NCBI RefSeq assembly: GCF_000379845.1
Contig: NZ_KB903773.1
Span: 1 to 64,000, forward strand
Length of the DNA: 64,000 nt
Direction of reading: 5' to 3'
From: Moraxella boevrei DSM 14165
GTDB lineage: Bacteria > Pseudomonadota > Gammaproteobacteria > Pseudomonadales > Moraxellaceae
The translations under genes were made by a program, and so were the position numbers. The notes under the pieces are model-generated. The model was not told where the DNA came from. It did not search any database and saw nothing but the letters and a program-made list of their open reading frames with translations. Positions 54,547 through 61,820 of the stretch are shown here, one piece after another (positions within the stretch are counted from its first letter, which is position 1; each line of letters begins with the position of its first letter).

Positions 54547-56250
54547 TTACACTTCATCCTGATTAGGCTCGGAGCAGTACTTGCGTTCTGTACTTTGTTG
54601 CGTCAGTTCGTCAGCGTTGATACTAGTTGCCAACGGTTTTATTGGCCATGTCATGGTAAATCTTGCTCCACCCAAGTTTGGGCTTTCGTCCACGCTCATA
54701 TTACCATTAAACCAAAAGGCAATGCGAGAAACAATTGACAAGCCCAAACCATAACCACCTGTCGAACGTGTTCGGCTGTCGTCCAAGCGAGCAAAGGGAA
54801 TAAACACTTTTTCACGGTCTTTTTCAGCAATACCGTGTCCGTCATCTTCTACGCTGATAAAGGCTTCTTTTTTGTTCACCCCTGCGGTGACGATAATTTT
54901 TTGCTCGGCATAACGTGTCGCATTGCCTGCCAAATTTTGTAACACACGGTGCAAATAGCGTCTATCCGCCACCGCAACCGCTTTATCATCCATTTGTCCC
55001 GCTTCTACCACGACAGGCTTGCCAAGAGCGTTAGTTTCTCGCACGATTTGGGCGACCAATTCCGATAACTTAATCGCTTCCCATTCCATTTTTGGCGAAC
55101 CTTCTTCCAATTTGGCATAAGTCAAAATTTCATCAATCAACCCATTCAAATCTTCAATATCTTGCTCAATATAATCTCGCTGGCTCATGCGGTCTTCGTA
55201 TTCATCGGTATCCGCAAGCATATCCACCGCAAAACGAATACGGGCCACAGGCGTGCGTAGCTCATGCGACACTGCACGTGTTAGCTCACGTTGCGACTCA
55301 ATCAAACGGCGAATATGCTCGGTCATACTGTTAAACGTGGATGCCAAATGAGCAATTTCATCTTCGCCAATCACTTTCACTTTGGTGTCAAGTTTGCCTT
55401 CACGCACCTTAGTAACACCCGTTTGGATCAGCTGTAATTTACGTTCAAGCGGGAAAATCAACGCATACACACCTAAACTAATCAAAAACATACTAATTAA
55501 AGTAATACTAATAATTAAATTTAGCGGAAACCAATTGAACAATGGAATTGAACCCATCACCGCCACGGTATTAGGAATTTCAGTCGGGGCTAAAATTTTG
55601 AACGATGAATTTTCGGTACTCGCACTATCGGCAAACAAAATCACAATATCTTTCCGTAGTAAACGAGACTGTTGGTCGGAGTCCAATTTTAAATTTTCTA
55701 AATTTTGCAACGATAATTTAAATGGAAAATACGGCTGTAAGGCTTGCAAACGTTGCTGTTTGGCTTCTACGGTAGGATAATACGACAAATCATCGAGCAA
55801 CAACACACCCAGCCCCTTCATCTGCTGTTCGCTTAATTTTTTGATATGGACATGGATGACTTGGTTACTATCGGTGACTTTGTGAAAAATTTGGGCATCG
55901 GTGGTTTTATCATCAAAACGCACCACAGATTTTTGTTTTTCTAAACGTTTTAACTCACTGTTTTTAAAATTATTTTTATCAATATCTTGTAGATGAAAAT
56001 CATTGTCAAACAAAATACTCACATCATTGAGCCAACGCTTACGAGCGACATCACTCTTTTGACGAGCCAAGCCTTCACTTACCAAGTGAAAGCCTGAAGT
56101 TGCCATATTTTCACGGTAATTTTGCACCCGTTCAGCATTAATGGTTGTCCATAAAAGTTGAGCGAATAATGCTACTAGCAAACAAACGAGCAATAACCCT
56201 GCATAAATACGCAAAAAAATAGATTGATTTAACGATGAAAATACTGACAT
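54547..56250 (-). CDS. Membrane sensor histidine kinase (BfmS/RstB-like), no adjacent response regulator
   Basis: The 567-residue protein has two membrane helices (about 11-33 and 240-262) around a large periplasmic domain, a HAMP domain with KLDTKVKVIGEDEIAHLASTF, a HisKA domain with SHELRTPVARIRFAV and an HATPase domain with NLAGNATRYAEQ and RSTGGYGLGLSIV. The layout and DEIAHLAxTFN spacing are those of RstB, and BfmS in Acinetobacter is the closest type I know. Its response regulator (BfmR/RstA) is normally adjacent; here none lies next to it. ATG 56250 is chosen; an upstream in-frame TTG lacks support. Confidence 0.85.
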   Translation of the reverse strand: MSVFSSLNQSIFLRIYAGLLLVCLLVALFAQLLWTTINAERVQNYRENMATSGFHLVSEGLARQKSDVARKRWLNDVSILFDNDFHLQDIDKNNFKNSELKRLEKQKSVVRFDDKTTDAQIFHKVTDSNQVIHVHIKKLSEQQMKGLGVLLLDDLSYYPTVEAKQQRLQALQPYFPFKLSLQNLENLKLDSDQQSRLLRKDIVILFADSASTENSSFKILAPTEIPNTVAVMGSIPLFNWFPLNLIISITLISMFLISLGVYALIFPLERKLQLIQTGVTKVREGKLDTKVKVIGEDEIAHLASTFNSMTEHIRRLIESQRELTRAVSHELRTPVARIRFAVDMLADTDEYEDRMSQRDYIEQDIEDLNGLIDEILTYAKLEEGSPKMEWEAIKLSELVAQIVRETNALGKPVVVEAGQMDDKAVAVADRRYLHRVLQNLAGNATRYAEQKIIVTAGVNKKEAFISVEDDGHGIAEKDREKVFIPFARLDDSRTRSTGGYGLGLSIVSRIAFWFNGNMSVDESPNLGGARFTMTWPIKPLATSINADELTQQSTERKYCSEPNQDEV

Positions 56251-56561
56251 AAGCAAAAAAATAACCAAAGATAGGCTATTTTAGGGATTTGCCAAAATAA
56301 AGTCTATAGCAAATCTGTCAATCAGTTAAAATTTATGTAAAAAAGCGGTTATTATTTGACTAATTAAAAAAATTAGCATTGTGAATTCAATATACTTTTC
56401 TACAAAAGCGTTCGTGGTGTGAGAAACAGTGTTTCGCAAGACGAAGCGTAGCGAAGTGGTCGAACCATAACGCTTTTGCTAGACTTCAACACGCTCAATC
56501 CGAACGGAAAATCTTAAAATCTATCTTTATTTAACAATACCAAAAAATTTAATTGGTTAAA
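56251..56561. other. Intergenic region between the BfmS-like kinase and panD
   Basis: This 311-base spacer holds no gene. Its middle contains a GC-richer structured element described separately (56403-56478). The rest is AT-rich and must hold the kinase promoter and the panD terminator. I see no T-run terminator. Confidence 0.5.
56403..56478. repeat. Structured intergenic inverted-repeat element
   Basis: Arms CAAAAGCGTT (56403-56412) and AACGCTTTTG (56469-56478) are perfect inverted copies around a 56-base centre. The centre is GC-richer and has a GAAAC/GTTTC hairpin and the repeated GAAGCGTAGCGAAG segment. The composition and folding differ from the AT-rich flanks. It resembles a mobile intergenic repeat or a small RNA terminator-like structure, but no family is recognised. 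Confidence 0.65.
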
Positions 56562-56942
56562 TTATTGCACTTGCACAGGAATGACATTAGCAGTATCTTT
56601 GACCACATTGCCTTCCTCCAAATATACCAAGCGTGGCTGATGTGTGTCAGCTTCAGCTTCGTCCATTTGGGCATAGCTTGCGATAATCACGATATCACCC
56701 AGCTCCGCCATGTGAGCGGCTGCACCGTTTAGCGAAATCATTTTTGAGCCTGCTTCGGCACGAATGGCATAGGTACGAAAACGCTTACCATTGTTGACAT
56801 TGTAAATATCAATAGACTCATTTTCACGAATGCCCGCCAAATCCAATAGGTCGCTGTCAATCCCGCACGAGCCTTCATAGTGTAGCTCGCAATGCGTGAC
56901 TCTGGCACGGTGTAATTTGGCTTTTAACATGGTTAATTGCAT
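56562..56942 (-). CDS. panD: Aspartate 1-decarboxylase PanD (pro-enzyme)
   Basis: The 126-residue pro-enzyme makes beta-alanine for pantothenate and CoA. It shows [21 protein letters not shown]; self-cleavage occurs between G24 and S25 to form the pyruvoyl group. The later [22 protein letters not shown] region is typical. ATG 56942 gives the usual length. It is followed upstream by pth on the same strand. Confidence 0.93.
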   Translation of the reverse strand: MQLTMLKAKLHRARVTHCELHYEGSCGIDSDLLDLAGIRENESIDIYNVNNGKRFRTYAIRAEAGSKMISLNGAAAHMAELGDIVIIASYAQMDEAEADTHQPRLVYLEEGNVVKDTANVIPVQVQ

Positions 56943-57006
56943 AAAATTTCTCAGCAATAAAAATCTTTCTTATAAAAAGAATAGATAGGGATTTCAGAAA
57001 GGACGA

Positions 57007-57591
57007 TTAATCAGGCAATTTAAAGCCGTTAATTACTTGTTGGGCTTTGTCAAACTCGCCGTTTAACAAATTAGGTAGCTGTCGCATGGCTTCATCGAGC
57101 ATCACCTCAAGGCTAATTTTCTCATCAGGACTTGGCGTACCCAACACATAATGCGACACTTGCGATTTACTCTCAGGTCTTCCGATGCCTAAGCGTAAAC
57201 GGTGAAAATCTGCCCCCAGATGTGGCACGATATCTCGTAACCCGTTATGTCCGCCATGACCACCGCCTGTTTTAAAACGCATTTGGGCAACACCAATATC
57301 TAGCTCATCGTGAGCAATCAGTATTTCGTCATTATCAATATCGTAAAAATTGACAACAGGTATGACCGACTCACCCGATTTATTCATAAAAGTTTGTGGT
57401 AATAACAAACGTATATCATGCCCATGCACTTGCCCACGACCGAGTAACCCGTGAAATTTTTTTTCAAAGCTTAAGGTAATGTTAAAATCTTCAGCAATTC
57501 GCTCTACAAACCAAAAGCCAGCATTATGCCGTGTTTTGGCATACTGCTGACCAGGGTTACCAAGTCCAACAATCAATTTGATTTTAGACAT
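57007..57591 (-). CDS. pth: Peptidyl-tRNA hydrolase Pth
   Basis: The 194-residue enzyme recycles peptidyl-tRNA. It begins LIVGLGNPGQQYAKTRHNAGF with the catalytic His, has LLPQTFMNKSGESV, LIAHDELDIGVAQMRFKTGGGHGGHNGLRDI and LGIGRPESKSQVSHYVLG. It follows rplY by 27 bases on the same strand. Confidence 0.96.
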   Translation of the reverse strand: MSKIKLIVGLGNPGQQYAKTRHNAGFWFVERIAEDFNITLSFEKKFHGLLGRGQVHGHDIRLLLPQTFMNKSGESVIPVVNFYDIDNDEILIAHDELDIGVAQMRFKTGGGHGGHNGLRDIVPHLGADFHRLRLGIGRPESKSQVSHYVLGTPSPDEKISLEVMLDEAMRQLPNLLNGEFDKAQQVINGFKLPD

Positions 57592-57618
57592 GGAAATTAT
57601 CCTAACGCAATCGCAAGA

Positions 57619-58347
57619 TTATTCGTCTTCAGATTTTGGTGCATCGTGAGTTTCGTCTTGGGCTTGAAGTTTACGAGCTTCTTCATCCCCTTCAGGGTCA
57701 CGCGTACCAGCAGCTTCTTTGTGTTCTTCAGGCTCGATTGGCTCAAGCACTTCAACGGTTGGTGCTTGAATGGTTGCAATGGTACGGTTAACCGCATTTT
57801 CAGCTTGCAATTCACGGATTACTACACCTTCAGGCATTTTCACATCTTGTAGGTGGATAGAGTCGCCAATTTGCATCGCTGATACGTCAACTTTGATGAA
57901 TTCAGGGATTTTTGATGGGATACACGTGACTTCAATTTCAGTTGCATTTGACGTAAAGATACCGCCAGCTTTATGCCCCGGAGCAACGTCAGCACCTTCG
58001 TAATGGAATGGTACGGTTACGTGGATTTCTTGACCACGCACGATACGTTGGAAATCAGCGTGCATTGGCACGTTTTTGGCTGGGTGGCGTTGTAGGGCTT
58101 TGATAACCACTTCTTCTTCACCATGACCTTCAACGTTGATGGTCAAAATATGCGAGAAAAACGCTTCAGTTTCCAATGATTTGATAAGTTCATTGTAACG
58201 CAAAGATACCGCCAATGGCTCTTTGTCCGCCCCGTAAATAATCGCAGGTACTTGGTTTTGTTTGCGTAGGCGGCGGCTCGCACCTTTACCTTGCACATCA
58301 GTACCACGTAGTACTGCACTTAGTTTTGCAAAATCTTGGTTACTCAT
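57619..58347 (-). CDS. rplY: 50S ribosomal protein L25/general stress protein Ctc
   Basis: The 242-residue long (CTC) form has an N-terminal L25 5S-rRNA-binding domain (KGASRRLRKQNQVPAIIYG) and a C-terminal TL5 beta domain. The acidic tail (EPEEHKEAAGTRDPEGDEEA) is a low-complexity extension. I chose ATG 58347 with AGGAA just upstream; the in-frame stretch before it is AT-rich leader. Order prs-rplY-pth is conserved. Confidence 0.95.
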   Translation of the reverse strand: MSNQDFAKLSAVLRGTDVQGKGASRRLRKQNQVPAIIYGADKEPLAVSLRYNELIKSLETEAFFSHILTINVEGHGEEEVVIKALQRHPAKNVPMHADFQRIVRGQEIHVTVPFHYEGADVAPGHKAGGIFTSNATEIEVTCIPSKIPEFIKVDVSAMQIGDSIHLQDVKMPEGVVIRELQAENAVNRTIATIQAPTVEVLEPIEPEEHKEAAGTRDPEGDEEARKLQAQDETHDAPKSEDE

Positions 58348-58488
58348 GAGAGTTCCTTTAAAGTTTAAGTTAACAAGCGGTATCAATTTGCGACCAATTG
58401 ATACCATGATACTATTTTTTAAAAAAAATAGCAAAAATCTTAAAAATAAGTTGTCAATTTTAGCAAAATTTTAGACTTTTTTATTTTT

Positions 58489-59439
58489 TTATAAAGTTTC
58501 AAACATTGCACTGATTGACTCTTCATTATTAATACGGCGTAATGCTTCTGCCAATAATGGGGCAATCGTCACTTGACGAATTTTAACACAAGATTTGGCA
58601 TTATCGCTTAACGCAATTGTGTCTGTTACGACCAACTCATCTAATACTGAGTTAGTAATCGTGTCAATCGCCTTACCTGATAACACAGGGTGCGTGACAT
58701 ACGCAACGACGCGTCTTGCCCCATGTTCTTTTAGGGCAGCAGCGGCTTTACACAGCGTACCTGCGGTATCCACCATATCATCAATAATCACACAATCACG
58801 GTCTTTCACATCGCCGATAATGTGCATCACTTCTGATTCATTAGCTTTTGCACGCCGTTTGTCAATAATTGCCAAATCCGCTTCACCGAGTTGTTTTGCC
58901 ATAGCTCTAGCACGCACCACACCGCCGACATCAGGTGAAACTACCATTAAATTTTCGTAATGTTGTTCACGCAAATCTTTAAACAACACAGGCGTACCAT
59001 AAATATTGTCCACAGGAATGTCAAAAAAGCCCTGAATTTGGTCGGCGTGCAAATCCACCGTTACCACACGGTCAATGCCAACAATGTTGAGCATATCAGC
59101 GACCACTTTGGCAGAAATCGGCACACGGGCAGAACGTGGACGGCGATCTTGGCGAGCATAGCCAAAATACGGCATCACCGCTGTAATACGCCCTGCACTT
59201 GAGCGACGCAACGCATCCGCCATTACCATGACTTCCATCAAGTTATCATTGGTCGGTGCAGACGTTGATTGTAAAATAAATACATCTTTACCACGCACGT
59301 TTTCTTGAATTTCAACGGCAACTTCACCGTCAGAAAAACGGTCAACTTTGGCTTGACCTAATGGAATATGCAGATGGTTGGTAACATTTTTTGCCAATTC
59401 TGGGTGGGCATTTCCCGTAAAAATCGCCAAATACGGCAT
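58489..59439 (-). CDS. prs: Ribose-phosphate pyrophosphokinase Prs
   Basis: The 316-residue PRPP synthetase has the N-terminal [16 protein letters not shown] site region [22 protein letters not shown], the PRPP loop [14 protein letters not shown] and a C-terminal ADP site. It supplies PRPP for nucleotides, His and Trp. It is downstream of two tRNA-Gln genes on the same strand, as in Pseudomonas. Confidence 0.97.
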   Translation of the reverse strand: MPYLAIFTGNAHPELAKNVTNHLHIPLGQAKVDRFSDGEVAVEIQENVRGKDVFILQSTSAPTNDNLMEVMVMADALRRSSAGRITAVMPYFGYARQDRRPRSARVPISAKVVADMLNIVGIDRVVTVDLHADQIQGFFDIPVDNIYGTPVLFKDLREQHYENLMVVSPDVGGVVRARAMAKQLGEADLAIIDKRRAKANESEVMHIIGDVKDRDCVIIDDMVDTAGTLCKAAAALKEHGARRVVAYVTHPVLSGKAIDTITNSVLDELVVTDTIALSDNAKSCVKIRQVTIAPLLAEALRRINNEESISAMFETL

Positions 59440-59543
59440 GGTGCAGTCCTGTGATTAACGTATGAAAATCAGCTTATAATAATGTTATTTAACATTATTC
59501 ATTTAGATGATAATTTTCAATGACTAAAAGTTAGGATAGAAAA

Positions 59544-59619
59544 TGGCAGGGGTAGCTGGACTCGAACCAACGGATGTCAGGATCAAAACCTGATGCCTTA
59601 CCAACTTGGCGATACCCCT
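59544..59619 (-). tRNA. tRNA-Gln (anticodon TTG), copy 2
   Basis: A 76-base tRNA on the minus strand starts AGGGGTATCGCC, with anticodon loop TTTTGAT (TTG), T arm GTTGG-TTCGAGT-CCAGC and encoded CCA. It is identical to the copy at 59741-59816. Confidence 0.95.
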
Positions 59620-59740
59620 AAAAACTCTATAAAGAATTACGGTGCGAACTATACCGATTTTTAAGATATTTGTCAATGTATTTAGATTGAATTTATCCTT
59701 TAAGGGAAACAACCTACTTTTATTCCATTGACAAAAAATA

Positions 59741-59816
59741 TGGCAGGGGTAGCTGGACTCGAACCAACGGATGTCAGGATCAAAACCTGATGCCTTACCA
59801 ACTTGGCGATACCCCT
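59741..59816 (-). tRNA. tRNA-Gln (anticodon TTG), copy 1
   Basis: This 76-base tRNA, identical to the other copy, lies 121 bases upstream of it in transcript order and shares its promoter. The acceptor stem AGGGGTA/TACCCCT, D arm GCCAAG..AAGGC, and encoded CCA are complete. Confidence 0.95.
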
Positions 59817-59831
59817 ATTTATGAGAGCCGT

Positions 59832-59859
59832 ATTTTAGCAAAATTTTTTAAAAAAGCAA
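59832..59859 (-). promoter_or_regulatory. Sigma-70 promoter of the tRNA-Gln pair
   Basis: On the minus strand the -35 TTGCTT (59859-59854) and the -10 TAAAAT (59837-59832) are 16 bases apart, and the tRNA begins 15 bases further on. Confidence 0.75.
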
Positions 59860-60055
59860 GTGTTTTTTTATTTTTTTGCAAAAATTTCTTAAAAAATAGC
59901 TTAACTTAGGTTTGGTTTGGTTAAAGTTGTTGAAATTTTGGCAAAAAATATTGGTGATATTGACATAAATTGGATTACAATTTTGCCAAAATCGGTTATG
60001 ATATAGGGATTTTTGTCTTGTTCATTTTTTACAAGTTATCATTAAGGGTTTGATT

Positions 60056-60817
60056 TTGGCAACTTTGTCTATGCGTCCGAAAAAACCGACATTGCTGTGG
60101 CTGTTGTTGGGGTTGATTTTGTTTTGCTTGTTTTTGCTATTGCAATTACCAGCCAGCTGGCTTGTGCAAAAATTCGCCCCAAATAATCCGTATTTGCAAC
60201 AAGTGTCGGGTAATCTTTGGCAAGGTCAAGCCAATTGGCAAATTCATCAAGCCAATCAAAAAAATCTTGCAGGCACGCTCAATTGGCAGTGGCAACCGTG
60301 GCATTTGCTCACAGGGAAAATCGGTATGGCGGTAGCGGTGCGGTCGGGTTCAACGGATATTAAAGGGATTGCAAAGTTTAACAAAAATACCATTCAGCTC
60401 AATGATTTTAAAGGAAAAATTGGTAAAGATACGCTAAGTTCATTTGCTGATTGGCAACTGCCTGACACGCCGATTATGCTTGAGAATTTGGCATTACAAA
60501 AAAATGTGTCAGGGTTTAGCGGTGTCACAGGGGATTTGAGCTGGGCGGGCGGTGCGATGCGTTATCCGATGGGTGGTCGGGTGTATCCGATTGATTTGCC
60601 TGCAATGCAAGGCAAGTTAAGCAATGAAAAAGAACGCTTACATTTGGCGATTAGCACACCGCAGGGGCAACGCTTGGGGGATTTTTTTGTGGATAATGAT
60701 AAAATGTTGGATGTACAGTTGACCCAACGTTTGTTAAAAAATATGCCCGATTATCAAGGGCAAGGGGCAGATGATAGCGTGGTAGTGTCGCTTCGCCAAC
60801 CGTTGACGAGTTTTTAA
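60056..60817 (+). CDS. gspN: Type II secretion system protein GspN
   Basis: The 253-residue inner-membrane protein has one N-terminal helix (about 12-32) and then a periplasmic domain with QVSGNLWQGQANW and LNWQWQPWHLLTGKIGMAV, typical of the GspN family (PF01203). It is an accessory part of the secretion apparatus. TTG 60056, 7 bases after AAGGG, gives the best ribosome spacing; TTG 60050 and ATG 60071 are other candidates. It lies 6 bases before gspC. Confidence 0.85.
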   Translation: MATLSMRPKKPTLLWLLLGLILFCLFLLLQLPASWLVQKFAPNNPYLQQVSGNLWQGQANWQIHQANQKNLAGTLNWQWQPWHLLTGKIGMAVAVRSGSTDIKGIAKFNKNTIQLNDFKGKIGKDTLSSFADWQLPDTPIMLENLALQKNVSGFSGVTGDLSWAGGAMRYPMGGRVYPIDLPAMQGKLSNEKERLHLAISTPQGQRLGDFFVDNDKMLDVQLTQRLLKNMPDYQGQGADDSVVVSLRQPLTSF

Positions 60818-60823
60818 GGGGTA

Positions 60824-61789
60824 ATGATGAAATCAAATGCGAACTTTTCTGCCCTATATAGGCTGCTGCCAAAGCTACAAAAGCTGTATCCACTGTTGTT
60901 ATTTGTGGTGGTAGTTTGGCTGTGTTGGTTATTGGCTCGTTTGGTGTGGCTCATGGTCGCACCACCGTCTGCACCTGCGATTACGCCTGTGGCATTGCAA
61001 GCAAGCCAAAACAACGTGCCAATGGGCAATGGCTTGGATATTTTTGCACGTGCTGAGCCGACACAAACGGTCAATCAGCCACCACCTGATGTCAAAGTAT
61101 TGGGGGTGACAATTGCCAGTCCAAAAGCCTTGTCATTTGCGATTTTGGCAAGTAATGGCAAAGTAAAAAGTTATAAAATTGGCGAAATGCTAGACGGTAG
61201 TGCCTATCAATTAGCAGAAGTAAATAATGACCATATTATCTTAAGTCAAAATGGACAAACGAGTAAGGTTGAGTTTGGTTCAGCCTTTGCCCTTGACCAA
61301 CGTGAACAAGCGGGCAACACCAACAATGCCCAAAACCCAAATGGTGCGATGTTATCAGGCAATGTGTTAACCAACACGCCAACGAACAGTATGCCAAATC
61401 CCTCCCCTGCCCCAACCAATATACCCATGCAAAGCACACCCACACAAGCTGATAATTCTGCAAGCATAAACCCTGCAACCGACCCTGCCAATGCTTCACC
61501 GCTTGACAGTACGATTGCAGGATTACAGGAAAATCCGTCAGGCTATTTAAGCCAAATGGGGGTTGCTACCACGGGCAACGGCTATCTAGTGACAGACGGT
61601 ATGCCGTCAGGGATTAAAGAGCGTTTGGGCTTGCAGTCGGGCGACCGTGTCATCTCGGTAAATGGACAAAATGTGGGGGAAAATCCAAGTCAAGATGCCC
61701 AACTGTTAGAACAGGTAAAACAATCGGGGCAAGCCCAAATCCAAGTGCAACGTGGCGAACAAACCATTACTTTAAGGCAATCTTTTTAA
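60824..61789 (+). CDS. gspC: Type II secretion system protein GspC
   Basis: The 321-residue protein has an N-terminal helix (about 20-43), an HR (homology region) domain with VLGVTIASPKALSFAILASNG, and a C-terminal PDZ domain with GLQSGDRVISVNGQ. A long Asn/Pro/Thr/Ala-rich linker (about 165-230, e.g. NTPTNSMPNPSPAPTN) separates HR and PDZ; this is longer than usual. GspC links the inner-membrane platform to GspD. Confidence 0.9.
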   Translation: MMKSNANFSALYRLLPKLQKLYPLLLFVVVVWLCWLLARLVWLMVAPPSAPAITPVALQASQNNVPMGNGLDIFARAEPTQTVNQPPPDVKVLGVTIASPKALSFAILASNGKVKSYKIGEMLDGSAYQLAEVNNDHIILSQNGQTSKVEFGSAFALDQREQAGNTNNAQNPNGAMLSGNVLTNTPTNSMPNPSPAPTNIPMQSTPTQADNSASINPATDPANASPLDSTIAGLQENPSGYLSQMGVATTGNGYLVTDGMPSGIKERLGLQSGDRVISVNGQNVGENPSQDAQLLEQVKQSGQAQIQVQRGEQTITLRQSF

Positions 61790-61820
61790 TATTTTACATT
61801 TTACTTTTACAATTAACACA

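Noticed and set aside
58348-58434. 29-residue extension of L25
   Set aside because: It is AT-rich leader upstream of the AGGAA site; MSNQDFAKL is the accepted type of L25/Ctc start.
59524-59712. Open frame across the tRNA-Gln gene on the minus strand
   Set aside because: It overlaps a complete tRNA and has no support.
60814-61074. Open frame opposite gspC and gspN
   Set aside because: It is antisense to two well-supported genes and has no recognisable domain.
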